A stretch of DNA of 64,000 nt from Vagococcus penaei (GTDB taxonomy: Bacteria; Bacillota; Bacilli; Lactobacillales; Vagococcaceae): assembly GCF_001998885.1 (NCBI RefSeq), contig NZ_CP019609.1, positions 2,282,001-2,346,000 of the forward strand, in the 5' to 3' direction. The translations under genes and the position numbers were made by a program. Under the pieces are notes generated by a model. The model saw nothing but the letters and a program-made list of their open reading frames with translations, ran no database searches and was not told the origin of the DNA. Below, piece by piece: positions 9,304 to 18,646 of this stretch. Each line of letters starts with the position of its first letter. The stretch's first letter is position 1.

Positions 9304-10020
9304 ATGGGACGTAAATGGGCAAATATTGTCGCAAAGAAAAGTGCTAAAGATGCTAACAATAGCCGGATTTATGCGAAGTTTGGGATTGAAATTTATGCAG
9401 CAGCAAAATCAGGTGAACCTGACCCGCATGCCAATCAAAAGTTACGTTTCGTTATTGAGCGCGCTAAGACTTATAACGTGCCGAAACATATTATTGATCG
9501 CGCCATCGAAAAAGCAAAAGGTTCTGGTCATGAAACGTATTCAGAGTTACGTTATGAAGGCTTTGGTCCAAACGGCTCAATGGTCATTGTCGATACTTTG
9601 ACCGACAACGTGAATCGTACAGCGGCAAATGTTCGTGCTGCTTTTGGGAAAAATGGCGGTAATATGGGTGTTTCCGGTGCTGTGGCATATATGTTTGATA
9701 ATACAGCAATTATCGGATTTTCTGGTGAAGACGCAGACGATATTTTAGAATACTTAATGGAAAAAGATATTGATGTTCGTGATGTTTTAGCTGAAGATGG
9801 TCAAATTATTGTTTATGGTGAAATTACTGATTTCCAAACAATTCAAGATGCTTTAAAAGAAAAAGGAATTGAAGAGTTTTCTGTGGCTGAAATTCAAATG
9901 GTTGCTCAAAATGAAGTCACATTGTCTGATGATGATTTAGAGCAATTTGAGAAAATGATTGATGCTTTGGAAGAATTGGACGATGTCCAAAATGTTTTCC
10001 ATAATGTTGATTTAGACTAA
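9304..10020 (+). CDS. yebC: YebC/PmpR/TACO1 family protein
   Basis: This is a conserved cytosolic protein of the YebC family. Members are described as DNA-binding regulators and, more recently, as factors that relieve ribosome stalling. The 238-aa length is standard. The N-terminus has the family signature [19 protein letters not shown], then [17 protein letters not shown] and the [13 protein letters not shown] block; the acidic C-terminal half is also typical. The ribosome site is weak (GAAGTGA). It stands alone between two terminators. Confidence 0.93.
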   Translation: MGRKWANIVAKKSAKDANNSRIYAKFGIEIYAAAKSGEPDPHANQKLRFVIERAKTYNVPKHIIDRAIEKAKGSGHETYSELRYEGFGPNGSMVIVDTLTDNVNRTAANVRAAFGKNGGNMGVSGAVAYMFDNTAIIGFSGEDADDILEYLMEKDIDVRDVLAEDGQIIVYGEITDFQTIQDALKEKGIEEFSVAEIQMVAQNEVTLSDDDLEQFEKMIDALEELDDVQNVFHNVDLD

Positions 10021-10043
10021 AAAATAAATTTTACTTATATAAT

Positions 10044-10078
10044 GACTCCTAAATAGTGGTTTAGGAGTCTATTTTTTT
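10044..10078 (+). terminator. Intrinsic terminator after yebC
   Basis: A perfect 10-bp stem (GACTCCTAAA) has a 6-base loop and a TATTTTTTT tail, 23 bp after the stop. Confidence 0.92.
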
Positions 10079-10094
10079 ATGTTTAGTTTACTAT

Positions 10095-10306
10095 TTATAA
10101 ATATAAATAGTATGGATAGAAGATTAATTCATAAATAGTAAGCAAAATAGCAAGGATAATGGCAATTCCAAAAAATTTCATCATAACATATAGATTAGTT
10201 GCATATTTAAGATGAAGATAGAATAAAAGAAAATAATCGCCAGTTTATCTTTAGCATTTAATTTATTTTTCATAAAATAGTCTAACTTATCAACTGTCAT
10301 ATTCAT
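10095..10306 (-). pseudogene. Small membrane protein ORF, apparently frame-broken
   Basis: The 424-bp gap after yebC holds two small overlapping minus-strand ORFs. The first (10306 to 10181) has 41 codons, starts MNMTVDKLDYF and ends in a hydrophobic stretch. The second (10184 to 10095) has 29 codons, starts MMKFFGIAIILAILL and is a membrane helix ending in tyrosines. Its frame stays open upstream, reading LFYLHLKYATNLYV before the MMK. A single-base loss near the T4 runs at about 10231-10240 would therefore join both into one membrane protein of about 71 aa. Otherwise they are two ORFs coupled by an ATGA overlap. I recognise no family, and the ribosome site (AGAGAA) is weak. Confidence 0.4.
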
Positions 10307-10364
10307 AATGTTCTCTTTTAATTTAATTCTAATATATCATTTAAAAAAAATTATCAATTAATAG

Positions 10365-10420
10365 CTAAAAAGCTAGCCCAAAAGTTAGTAGTTTACAAGA
10401 CTTTTGGGCTAGCTTTTTAG
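10365..10420 (-). terminator. Strong bidirectional terminator
   Basis: A perfect 21-bp inverted repeat with a 14-base loop, A-rich on the left and T-rich on the right, lies 24 bp past the stop of the minus-strand DsbA-like gene. It can stop transcription from either side. Confidence 0.93.
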
Positions 10421-10443
10421 TTTATCACGTCTAATCAATTTTA

Positions 10444-11148
10444 TTATTGAGGAATGTGGCAACCATTATCATCACAAATCAACTCGTTATCGTCAGCAGA
10501 TTGATTTGTTTGAGCATTAGACCAAGCATCCGTAAGAGCTTTAATAAATAGTTCAACAGGCTGTGCACCTTTAATGGCATAAGTCTCATCAATTAAAAAG
10601 TAAGGAGCACCAGTAATTTGGTATGCACGTGCTTGATTTTCATCATCACGTACGTCTTTTAGCCAAGTAGATTGATTTGCTAGAGTATCTTTGACCTCAT
10701 TTTCAGGTAAACCAATGGATGCTGCTAAAGTCAGCAAGACGTCATGGTCACTAATTAATTGTCCTTTTTCAAAATAAGCTGCATACAAAGCGTTGACCAT
10801 TTGGCTTTCTAAATGATGATGTTTTGCTAATTTTGTGATGCGATGAGCGTCTAAAGTATTCGTAGGTTTCATCGCTTCAAAATCAAAATGTAACCCTTCA
10901 TGTGAAGCATGTTCACCGATTTGTTGATTCATTTTAGTTGCTTCTGCAAGTGACACACCGTATTTTCTTGAAATAGCTTCATTAATTGATACACCAGAAT
11001 AAAGTGGCGCATTTTGGTCTAATTCGTAGCTTTTGAATTCAATTTGAACATTTTGGATAAAGGGCAACTGTGCTAAAGCGTGGTCTAATTTACGTTTGCC
11101 AATATAGCAAAACGGACAAACAAAGTCTGACCAGATTTCGATTTTCAT
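10444..11148 (-). CDS. DsbA-family oxidoreductase, FrnE-like
   Basis: This is a thioredoxin-fold protein of the DsbA/FrnE group, probably cytosolic because no signal peptide is present. The 234-aa protein begins with strand MKIEIWSDFV, leading into the redox motif CPFC (Cys11, Cys14). The helical insert typical of FrnE follows, and the cis-proline region GAPYFLIDETYAIKGAQP lies near residue 180. An extra Cys pair near the C-terminus (CDDNGC) may take part in thiol chemistry. AAAGGAAG precedes the ATG. The substrate is unknown; a role in thiol or oxidative stress is inferred from the family. Confidence 0.88.
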   Translation of the reverse strand: MKIEIWSDFVCPFCYIGKRKLDHALAQLPFIQNVQIEFKSYELDQNAPLYSGVSINEAISRKYGVSLAEATKMNQQIGEHASHEGLHFDFEAMKPTNTLDAHRITKLAKHHHLESQMVNALYAAYFEKGQLISDHDVLLTLAASIGLPENEVKDTLANQSTWLKDVRDDENQARAYQITGAPYFLIDETYAIKGAQPVELFIKALTDAWSNAQTNQSADDNELICDDNGCHIPQ

Positions 11149-11173
11149 AAGTTAAAAACTTCCTTTCTTACGT

Positions 11174-11183
11174 CGTCATGACG
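11174..11183. promoter_or_regulatory. Palindrome in the 5' UTR of the FrnE-like gene
   Basis: CGTCATGACG is a perfect 10-bp palindrome, extended by one further matching pair after a mismatch. It lies between a minus-strand TATAAT (11195-11200) and the ribosome site of the FrnE-like gene, a position suited to a repressor. No regulator is assigned. Confidence 0.3.
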
Positions 11184-11251
11184 TCTTGAATACTATTATA
11201 AAGTAAGTAACTAAGAAAATTAAATTTAATGCTTAGCTGAGATAACAGCAT

Positions 11252-11290
11252 AAAAAAACCAATCATACTAAAAATAGTAAAATTGGTTTT
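11252..11290 (-). terminator. Terminator of the 87-aa gene (minus strand)
   Basis: The inverted repeat AAAACCAAT/ATTGGTTTT is continued inside by TACTA/TAGTA. A seven-T tail is read on the minus strand. It lies 9 bp past the stop at 11299. Confidence 0.8.
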
Positions 11291-11298
11291 ACTTGATA

Positions 11299-11562
11299 TT
11301 AAACTGGGCGTATCAACACACCGTTAATATTATGAACCGTTGTTAAATCAATACTTTCATTATAGTTATGGTCAGTACCAATAGTTGAAAAATTTAATTT
11401 TAGGGTTTCACCATCATAAATCAGTTCAAAAAAATCAATATCTGTATAGATTTTTCGTTCAGTATTATTTTGAACAACAATTAATGTGCCTTTTTCCATA
11501 TAAAGTGTTGATTGTAACAGTTTTCCAGTTATTTCTTTGACAGTAAACACACTTTTTACCAT
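11299..11562 (-). CDS. Hypothetical protein, 87 aa
   Basis: I do not recognise this gene. It is a small soluble protein with alternating hydrophobic and polar residues that suggest an all-beta fold (for example STLYMEKGTLIVVQN, FFELIYDGETLKLNF). It has no Cys, no signal peptide and no membrane segment. A good AAAGGAGATGAT ribosome site and its own terminator support it as a real, monocistronic gene. It is divergent from the amino-acid permease at 11713. Confidence 0.7.
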   Translation of the reverse strand: MVKSVFTVKEITGKLLQSTLYMEKGTLIVVQNNTERKIYTDIDFFELIYDGETLKLNFSTIGTDHNYNESIDLTTVHNINGVLIRPV

Positions 11563-11656
11563 AATATCATCTCCTTTATGTTATTAGTTTATCATAGGTT
11601 TTGATAATTGTGTCATTTTAAAATATTAGTGTCAAAAAAATCGATTTAGAAAAGTC

Positions 11657-11692
11657 ATTTTTTCTTTATTAAGAAAAAAAATCGGTTATAAT
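11657..11692 (+). promoter_or_regulatory. Candidate promoter and operator of the amino-acid permease
   Basis: TATAAT at 11687-11692 is the likely -10 for the permease. Just upstream, ATTTTTTCTT (11657-11666) and its near complement (11671-11680) form an AT-rich inverted repeat across the expected -35 region. It may be an operator, but A/T bias makes chance repeats likely. Confidence 0.35.
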
Positions 11693-11712
11693 AATTTAAA
11701 AGGTGGGATTCA

Positions 11713-13041
11713 ATGGAAGAACAACAATTAAAAAAAGATATTACCATGTTTGGCGCATTTTCAACTGTTATGGGAACTGTTATTGGAGCGGGTGTATTTT
11801 TTAAAGTCGCGAGTGTCTCACAGGCAGCTCAGACGCCTTTGTTAACTTTATTGGCTTGGTTTGTTGGTGGTATTTTAACACTCTGTGCGGGATTAACTAG
11901 TGCGGAATTAGCGACAGCAATTCCTAAAACAGGTGGAGCAATTAAATATATTGAATATACTTATGGCAAGTTACCTGGGTTTTTATTAGGTTGGGCTCAG
12001 ACAATTATATATTTTCCAGCTAATATTGCAGCCTTATCAATCATTTTTAGTACACAACTGATTCATTTATTTAGTCTTAATCAAAGTCTATTGATTCCAT
12101 TTGCTGTACTTGTGGGGTTATCTGTAACAGTCATTAATTTATTGGGTGCCAAAGTTGCTTCGAGATTTCAATCGTTATCATTAGTGCTAAAATTAATTCC
12201 AATTAGTTTAATTGTTATTTTTGGTATGTTTCGTGGGGCGAACACTAGTATCCTAGATAGTAGTCAAACTATTTTACCTAGTGATAGTCCGATTATCGCT
12301 ATGTTTGCTTCGGCATTATTTGCGACAATGTTTGCTTATGATGGTTGGTTGGGTGTTGGTGCGATGGCTGGTGAGATGAAACGTCCTGATAAAATGTTAC
12401 CTAAAGCTATTTTTTTAGGATTAAGTTTTATCACAGTTGTCTATGTCCTAGTTAACTTAACTTTCTTACGAGTGTTACCTTTTAATGAATTGGTTGGTAA
12501 CCAAAATGCAGCTTCTGACGCTGCGATGTCATTGTTTGGTCAATTTGGTGGGAAGTTAATTACTTGTGGTATTTTGATTTCTGTTTACGGCGCACTGAAC
12601 GGTTACGTAATGACAGGAATTCGTGTCCCGTTTGCATTGGCAGAGGAAAACTTATTACCAGGAAGTCGTTATTTGAAAAAATTATCTAACAAAACCAAAA
12701 TCCCTTACGTTGCTGCGCTAGTTCAATTAGGGATTGCAATTATTATGATGTGTCTGGGTTCATTTGATTTATTAACAGATATGCTGGTCTTTGTTATGTG
12801 GCTATTTAGTTTGTTGATTTTTTTAGCTGTATTTATATTGCGGAAAAGAGAACCGGAACTTAACAGACCATATAAAGTCCCCTTGTACCCTTTTATTCCA
12901 TTAGTAGCAATCATAGGTGGACTATTTATTTTAATCATAACGCTTTGGACACAATTTTTCTTAGCGCTCACTGGTATTGGATTAACTTTGATTGGTATCC
13001 CAATTTTCTACCTAACACAATCGTACAATCGGCGTTCATAA
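11713..13041 (+). CDS. APC-family amino-acid permease (SteT-like)
   Basis: This is an amino-acid transporter of the amino acid-polyamine-organocation superfamily with 12 predicted membrane helices in 442 aa. The first helix has the family signature GTVIGAGVFF (about residues 22-31), helix 6 has FAYDGWLGVGAMAGEMKRP, and the cytoplasmic tail has NRPYKVPLYPFIP. This pattern resembles the L-amino-acid exchangers of the SteT/LAT type (serine/threonine exchange in Bacillus). The substrate is not resolved. A GGTGGGA site precedes the ATG and a terminator follows, so it is monocistronic. Confidence 0.88.
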   Translation: MEEQQLKKDITMFGAFSTVMGTVIGAGVFFKVASVSQAAQTPLLTLLAWFVGGILTLCAGLTSAELATAIPKTGGAIKYIEYTYGKLPGFLLGWAQTIIYFPANIAALSIIFSTQLIHLFSLNQSLLIPFAVLVGLSVTVINLLGAKVASRFQSLSLVLKLIPISLIVIFGMFRGANTSILDSSQTILPSDSPIIAMFASALFATMFAYDGWLGVGAMAGEMKRPDKMLPKAIFLGLSFITVVYVLVNLTFLRVLPFNELVGNQNAASDAAMSLFGQFGGKLITCGILISVYGALNGYVMTGIRVPFALAEENLLPGSRYLKKLSNKTKIPYVAALVQLGIAIIMMCLGSFDLLTDMLVFVMWLFSLLIFLAVFILRKREPELNRPYKVPLYPFIPLVAIIGGLFILIITLWTQFFLALTGIGLTLIGIPIFYLTQSYNRRS

Positions 13042-13053
13042 TTGTTTATAATT

Positions 13054-13085
13054 GCTCAGGAATAAAGTTATTCTTGAGCTTTTTA
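13054..13085 (+). terminator. Intrinsic terminator after the permease
   Basis: GCTCAGGAATAA pairs with TTATTCTTGAGC (one G-T pair), followed by TTTTT. Confidence 0.85.
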
Positions 13086-13170
13086 TGTATTATTTTACAC
13101 AAAAAACATTTTTAGTTCGTGTTTTTATGGTTTTTTAAAGATTATTTTTATTATTTTATAAAAAATGTTC

Positions 13171-13198
13171 TTGTTTTATTATGTTTATCGATTATAAT
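13171..13198 (+). promoter_or_regulatory. Promoter of fhs
   Basis: TTGTTT and TATAAT are separated by 16 bp and lie 41 bp upstream of the fhs ATG. The surrounding 200 bp is very AT-rich and shows no riboswitch. Confidence 0.6.
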
Positions 13199-13239
13199 AA
13201 AAGTAAGATTTTAATAAAGTTAAAGGAGTCGTTATATAA

Positions 13240-14907
13240 ATGTTTAAATCAGATATTGATATTGCAAATTCTATTGAAATGGAACCAATAACAGAAATAG
13301 CTAAAAAAGTTGGCTTGCCTGATGAGGCGTTAATTCCTTATGGGAACTATAAAGCTAAAATTGATGTATCCATTTGTCCACCCGAGACACAGCGAGGTAA
13401 ATTAATTTTAGTAACTGCTATCACACCGACACCTGCAGGTGAAGGAAAGACAACGACTTCAGTTGGTTTAGCTGATTCTTTAAGTGCATTAAATAAAAAA
13501 ACGATTTTAGCCTTACGTGAGCCTTCTCTAGGCCCAGTTTTTGGTATCAAAGGTGGAGCAGCTGGTGGTGGCTATGCGCAGGTTGTACCAATGGAAGATA
13601 TTAATTTACATTTTACAGGTGATTTTCATGCTATAGGTGCCGCAAATAATCTATTAGCAGCGTTAATTGACAATCATATCCATCATGGTAATGAGTTAAT
13701 GATTGATAGTCGTACTATTACTTGGAAGCGTGCAATAGATATGAACGATCGTCAATTGCGTCATATTGTTGATGGGCTACAAGGAAAAATGAACGGTGTG
13801 CCTCGTGAAGATGGCTTTGATATTACTGTAGCTTCGGAAATTATGGCAATTCTCTGTTTAGCGACTGACTTAACTGATTTAAAAGCGCGTATTAAACGTA
13901 TTATTATTGGTTATACGTTTGATGGAGAGCCTGTAACAGCAGGCGATTTAAAAGCTGAAGGCGCTATGACAGCTTTATTAAAAGAAGCTATTTTACCGAA
14001 TCTAGTACAAACCCTTGAACACACACCAGCGATTATTCATGGCGGTCCTTTTGCAAATATTGCGCATGGTTGTAATAGTTTAATTGCGACCGAAACTGCT
14101 TTGAATTTTGCTGATTATGTTGTAACTGAAGCCGGATTTGGCGCCGATTTAGGTGCAGAAAAATTTCTAGATATTAAATGCCGAGTGGGTGATTTAGAAC
14201 CAGATGCGGTTGTTTTAGTTGCAACAATTCGTGCATTAAAAATGCATGGTGGTATTAGTAAAAAAGATTTAGCAGAAGAAAATGTAGAAGCACTACGAGT
14301 AGGTATTGCTAATTTACAACGTCACTATGATAATTTAAATAAGCAGTTTGGCTTACCAGTTGTTGTTGCCATCAATAAATTTCCGACTGATACACCTGCT
14401 GAAGTCCAAATGTTGACAGATTTATGCCAGACGCTTGAAATACCAGTCGTTTTATCTGATGTTTGGTCTAAAGGAAGTCAAGGTGGAATTGAATTAGCTG
14501 AGTCTGTTATTAAATTAACTGAAGAGCCATCAGAATTTACTTATTGCTATGATGTATCAGATTCAATTGAGACTAAAATTGAAAAAATTGTTACAAAAAT
14601 TTATGGCGGTTCAGGTGTCGACTATACTGCTTCAGCAATGAAGCAAATTCGTCAATTAGAAAAATATAATTTAGCCAACTTACCAGTTTGTATGGCTAAA
14701 ACACAATACTCGTTTTCAGATGATCAAACCAAATTAGGTGCACCAACTGATTTTACTGTTACAATTCGAGACATTAAAGTATCTGCTGGAGCGGGTTTCA
14801 TTGTCGCGCTTACGGGAACGATTATGACTATGCCAGGTCTGCCAAAAGTACCGGCTGCTGAAAAAATTGATATTGATGTAACTGGAAAAATTAGCGGATT
14901 ATTTTAA
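13240..14907 (+). CDS. fhs: Formate--tetrahydrofolate ligase
   Basis: This enzyme makes 10-formyltetrahydrofolate from formate, THF and ATP, feeding purine synthesis and initiator tRNA formylation. The 555-aa length is normal. The ATP-binding loop is [12 protein letters not shown] (about residues 64-75). Further signatures are [22 protein letters not shown] (given here as two halves, [10 protein letters not shown] and [12 protein letters not shown]) and [16 protein letters not shown] strong AAAGGAG site precedes the ATG. The gene stands alone. It complements thyA and folA at 58-60 kb in one-carbon metabolism. Confidence 0.97.
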   Translation: MFKSDIDIANSIEMEPITEIAKKVGLPDEALIPYGNYKAKIDVSICPPETQRGKLILVTAITPTPAGEGKTTTSVGLADSLSALNKKTILALREPSLGPVFGIKGGAAGGGYAQVVPMEDINLHFTGDFHAIGAANNLLAALIDNHIHHGNELMIDSRTITWKRAIDMNDRQLRHIVDGLQGKMNGVPREDGFDITVASEIMAILCLATDLTDLKARIKRIIIGYTFDGEPVTAGDLKAEGAMTALLKEAILPNLVQTLEHTPAIIHGGPFANIAHGCNSLIATETALNFADYVVTEAGFGADLGAEKFLDIKCRVGDLEPDAVVLVATIRALKMHGGISKKDLAEENVEALRVGIANLQRHYDNLNKQFGLPVVVAINKFPTDTPAEVQMLTDLCQTLEIPVVLSDVWSKGSQGGIELAESVIKLTEEPSEFTYCYDVSDSIETKIEKIVTKIYGGSGVDYTASAMKQIRQLEKYNLANLPVCMAKTQYSFSDDQTKLGAPTDFTVTIRDIKVSAGAGFIVALTGTIMTMPGLPKVPAAEKIDIDVTGKISGLF

Positions 14908-14918
14908 AAGTAGTTATT

Positions 14919-14961
14919 CGACGGTTAAGGGGCTATTAAAATAATAGTTCTTTGACCGTCG
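14919..14961 (+). terminator. Long hairpin after fhs
   Basis: A 20-bp imperfect stem (CGACGGTTAAGGGGCTATTA against its G-U-tolerant complement) has a 3-base loop. The T tail is poor (TAATTGTTTTT). Confidence 0.75.
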
Positions 14962-15170
14962 TAATTGTTTTTGTGACTCTTTATGGAGATATTTTTTTTA
15001 AATTTAGCAGACAAGCAAGTAGCAATATGGTTATTTTCTAATAGTTAGCATTTTAAATCTGTTTTCTTTATGTATACTTAGAGACTATTTTTGAGTAAAA
15101 ACTTGTTTCATACCTGTTTTTTTTGTACTATTAGGGTATCAAATAATAGATTGTAAAAGGAGTGTATAAA

Positions 15171-16457
15171 GTGAAGTTTCAAAAACCAAAAGGCACTAAT
15201 GATATTTTGCCAGGAACAGTTGAAAAATGGCAATATATTGAAACCGTTGCAAGAGAAGTATTTAAGGTTTATGACTTTCACGAAGTCAGAACGCCAATGT
15301 TTGAACACATTGAGGTTATTACGCGAGCTGTGGGTGACACAACTGATATTGTGACAAAAGAAATGTATGATTTTTATGATAAAGGTGATCGTCATATCAC
15401 ACTACGGCCAGAAGGAACTGCACCGTTAGTGCGCTCATATGTTGAGCACAAGTTATTTGGTCCGGAATTCCAAAATCCTTATAAAGCATTTTATATTGGA
15501 CCAATGTTTCGTTATGAACGTCCTCAGTCAGGAAGAATGCGCCAGTTTCATCAAATTGGTGTCGAAGTAATTGGAAGTAAAAACCCTGCAACTGATGTGG
15601 AAGGGATTTTATCTGCTTTGGAATTTTATCGTCGATTAGGTGTGAAACATACTAAGTTAGTTATTAATTCACTGGGTAATCATGAGTCACGTATGACTTA
15701 TCGTCAAGCGTTAATTGATTATTTAACACCTTATGAGGCAGAGTTAAGCGAGGATTCAAAACGTCGTCTACAGAGTAATCCACTGCGCGTGCTAGACAGC
15801 AAAGATGCTAAGGATAAAGTCATTGTTGAAAATGCACCATCTATTTTAGATTATCTTGATGAAGAGTCTGCATCTTTCTTTGAACAAGTTAAAACACTAC
15901 TGGACACGCTTGAGGTTGAATACGTGATTGATCACCGTATGGTTCGAGGACTTGATTACTATAATCACACAGTATTTGAATTAATGAGTGATTCACCCGG
16001 ATTTAATGGAGCGATTACAACGATCTGTGCTGGTGGACGTTACGATGGATTGGTTAGAGAATTTGGTGGACCAGATTCGCATGATGCGGGGTTTGGCTAT
16101 GCTTTAGGTGTAGAACGCGCGATTATTACAATGGAAGCCGAAGGAATTGAGATTCCAACGAAACAAACGGTTGATGTATATGTTGTTGGTCTGGGTGAGT
16201 CTACATCTGCGGAAACATTGAAGTTGGTACAAATGGCTAGAACTGCTGGTTTAGTAGCAGAACGAGATTTTATGAATCGTAAAGCAAAAACTCAATTTAA
16301 GTCAGCCGATAGACTTGATGCGAAATGGGTCATTGTTGTTGGAGAAACTGAATTGGAAACACAGATTGTAAAATTAAAAAATATGGCCACAGGCATTGAG
16401 AAAGAAGTTCCATTAACTGATATTTACACTGATTTTTTAGCACAATTAGATAATTAA
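15171..16457 (+). CDS. hisS: Histidine--tRNA ligase
   Basis: This class II synthetase charges tRNA-His. The 428-aa protein starts [14 protein letters not shown] and has motif 2 [18 protein letters not shown] and the histidine-binding motif [14 protein letters not shown]-terminal anticodon-binding domain follows. I chose the GTG at 15171: AAGGAG ends at 15162, giving 8 bp spacing, while the in-frame GTG at 15162 lies inside that site. The 264-bp leader contains no T-box signature. aspS, the common neighbour in Firmicutes, is absent here. Confidence 0.96.
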   Translation: MKFQKPKGTNDILPGTVEKWQYIETVAREVFKVYDFHEVRTPMFEHIEVITRAVGDTTDIVTKEMYDFYDKGDRHITLRPEGTAPLVRSYVEHKLFGPEFQNPYKAFYIGPMFRYERPQSGRMRQFHQIGVEVIGSKNPATDVEGILSALEFYRRLGVKHTKLVINSLGNHESRMTYRQALIDYLTPYEAELSEDSKRRLQSNPLRVLDSKDAKDKVIVENAPSILDYLDEESASFFEQVKTLLDTLEVEYVIDHRMVRGLDYYNHTVFELMSDSPGFNGAITTICAGGRYDGLVREFGGPDSHDAGFGYALGVERAIITMEAEGIEIPTKQTVDVYVVGLGESTSAETLKLVQMARTAGLVAERDFMNRKAKTQFKSADRLDAKWVIVVGETELETQIVKLKNMATGIEKEVPLTDIYTDFLAQLDN

Positions 16458-16494
16458 AAAAAGACGTTTCTAAGAAATTAGAAACGTCTTTTTT
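16457..16494 (+). terminator. Intrinsic terminator after hisS
   Basis: A perfect 17-bp stem (AAAAAAGACGTTTCTAA) with a 4-base loop and terminal Ts immediately follows the stop codon. Confidence 0.95.
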
Positions 16495-16531
16495 ATGACA
16501 GCTGTTTTTTAAACAACGGTCACATTAAATA

Positions 16532-16604
16532 AAACAAAAAAACGAACTAAAATAAAGGGCCTTTTGGGGAAGGGGATGCCCTTGTACATTAGTAGTTCGT
16601 CTAT
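16532..16604 (-). ncRNA. Candidate minus-strand small RNA with a C-rich loop
   Basis: Read on the minus strand, a promoter (-35 TTGTAT 16633-16638, -10 TATAAT 16611-16616, 16-bp spacer) predicts a start near 16604. The transcript would be about 70 nt. ACGAACTA at the 5' side (16593-16600) pairs with TAGTTCGT (16542-16549), closing a stem followed by a T7 run (16535-16541). Inside is AAGGGC...GCCCTT-like pairing and an unpaired CATCCCCTTCCCC segment. C-rich single-stranded motifs are typical of Gram-positive small RNAs that pair with Shine-Dalgarno sequences (RsaE and relatives). I do not recognise the sequence, and its function is inferred only. Confidence 0.5.
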
Positions 16605-16610
16605 ACATAT

Positions 16611-16638
16611 ATTATAACACAGCTTATAATATATACAA
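16611..16638 (-). promoter_or_regulatory. Promoter of the candidate small RNA
   Basis: On the minus strand, TTGTAT and a perfect TATAAT are separated by 16 bp. No ORF follows on that strand, which supports an RNA gene. Confidence 0.5.
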
Positions 16639-16799
16639 CTTTTTTTTTAGGGCATTTTTTAAAAAATCCAAAGAAAATTTTTAAAAAATGACGTTATCTG
16701 AATCTCCTTTATAAGAAGTCTTAAATGATAAGTAATAAAAAGAAATATCTGAATAATTTAAACAAAAAAGTAATTTTCTATACATGTGAATAACTGAAT

Positions 16800-16827
16800 T
16801 TGACGTTATTTAACCTTTTTTTATTAT
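16800..16827 (+). promoter_or_regulatory. Promoter upstream of the mnmA leader ORF
   Basis: TTGACG (16800-16805) and TATTAT (16822-16827) are 16 bp apart. The predicted start near 16833 puts the AAGGAGG at 16835-16841 at the very 5' end of the transcript. A second TATAAT at 16917-16922 could serve mnmA separately. Confidence 0.5.
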
Positions 16828-16843
16828 GTGATGTAAGGAGGAT

Positions 16844-16888
16844 ATGTCAAAAATGTTATATTTTTTTGAAGCAATTAATTTAGTTTAA
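16844..16888 (+). CDS. Possible 11- to 14-codon leader peptide upstream of mnmA
   Basis: A near-perfect ribosome site AAGGAGG (16835-16841) is followed by ATG at 16844 (2-bp spacing) and ATG at 16853 (11-bp spacing, more likely). Both read in frame to TAA at 16888, giving MLYFFEAINLV or a version with three more residues. The next gene, mnmA, starts 106 bp later. The rest of the 538-bp hisS-mnmA gap holds only the candidate small RNA and these promoters. It may be a leader peptide or a chance ORF. Confidence 0.3.
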   Translation: MSKMLYFFEAINLV

Positions 16889-16994
16889 AAGTGATGCATT
16901 TTTGTGACAAAACCACTATAATGTACAAGACGGAAAAATTGCGACCTTCAAATCGTAAAAGATGTCAAAATCTATAGAAATGATGGTGAAGTAA

Positions 16995-18122
<1,128 letters not shown>

Positions 18123-18140
18123 TTTTTTTGAAAAAAGTAA

Positions 18141-18169
18141 TTGACTCCTTTAAGAAACTGAGTTATAGT
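18141..18169 (+). promoter_or_regulatory. Promoter of the M-box/mgtA transcript
   Basis: TTGACT and TATAGT are separated by exactly 17 bp, immediately upstream of the M-box aptamer. The predicted start is near 18176. Confidence 0.8.
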
Positions 18170-18180
18170 TTTAGTTGTCA

Positions 18181-18409
18181 TTTTAAAGATTGTTAGGTGA
18201 GGCTCCTATACAAACATAGGCTACTGCCCAAAAATGTCGAGAGACGCCAATGGGTATAACAGGAATTGCCGATTTAAGGCTCTTCTTAACGTAGCTAAAG
18301 CAATTATTGCTTTTACGTTGTATAGTGCTAAAACTCAACGAATGAATCAAACATGCTTATTTAGTGTTGTTTTAACCCCTTCGTTGTGTTTATAGCGAGG
18401 GGGTTTTTT
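18181..18409 (+). promoter_or_regulatory. M-box (ykoK leader) magnesium riboswitch
   Basis: The leader carries the conserved M-box blocks in order: TTAGGTGAGGCTCCTAT (about 18193-18209), CTACTGCCCAAAAATGTC (about 18221-18238), AGACGCCAATGGGT (about 18242-18255) and AACAGGAATTGCCGA. The M-box binds Mg2+ and, when occupied, lets a terminator form. Here an intrinsic terminator lies at 18374-18409 and the Mg2+ ATPase gene is downstream, which fits exactly. The remaining 240 bp before mgtA hold a small ORF described separately. Confidence 0.93.
18374..18409 (+). terminator. Expression-platform terminator of the M-box
   Basis: AACCCCTTCG pairs with CGAGGGGGTT (one G-U pair), followed by TTTTTT. 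It is expected to form when Mg2+ is bound. Confidence 0.9.
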
Positions 18410-18488
18410 GGATTTTATCATTTTTTATTAACAAAAAATGAACAAAACAATGTATGATAGTATTAAAAGTAAGAGGGGATTTTGATAT

Positions 18489-18548
18489 ATGGAAGATAGT
18501 GAGCAGAAGAAGTTAGATAAGTTGATGATTCAATTGGAAAAATCTTAA
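18489..18548 (+). CDS. 19-aa leader peptide ORF between the M-box and mgtA
   Basis: The ORF has an AGAGGGG ribosome site with about 10-bp spacing, an ATG start and a TAA stop. It encodes MEDSEQKKLDKLMIQLEKS. It lies after the M-box terminator and 98 bp before mgtA. The first five residues (M-E-D-S-E) are strongly acidic. Salmonella MgtL, the leader peptide of mgtA there, also starts with acidic and proline codons that destabilise ribosomes at low Mg2+. An A/T-rich segment after the stop can form alternative hairpins. The match to MgtL is in position and charge only; a regulatory role is inference. A weak promoter-like pair (TTAACA 18428, TATGAT 18453, 19-bp spacer) could transcribe it independently of the M-box. 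Confidence 0.45.
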   Translation: MEDSEQKKLDKLMIQLEKS

Positions 18549-18646
18549 AAAGAAACTTTTTGTTGTTTTTTTAAGGTTCTTTCTTAATAGTTATCAACTT
18601 AAAAACTAAGTTAGATAAATTGGTTAATAGAAAGGAAGTCAAAAAA

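Noticed and set aside
14962-15170. T-box or other riboswitch before hisS
   Set aside because: No AGGTGG-type T-box sequence and no terminator precede the start; only AT-rich DNA is visible.
16688-16810. Direct repeat TGACGTTAT, 113 bp apart
   Set aside because: Nine bases in AT-rich DNA, no wider homology; one copy is simply the -35 region of a promoter.
16930-16975. T-loop-like TTCAAATC suggesting a tRNA
   Set aside because: No acceptor or anticodon stem can be drawn around it and the flanking GAC/CGT do not pair as a T arm.
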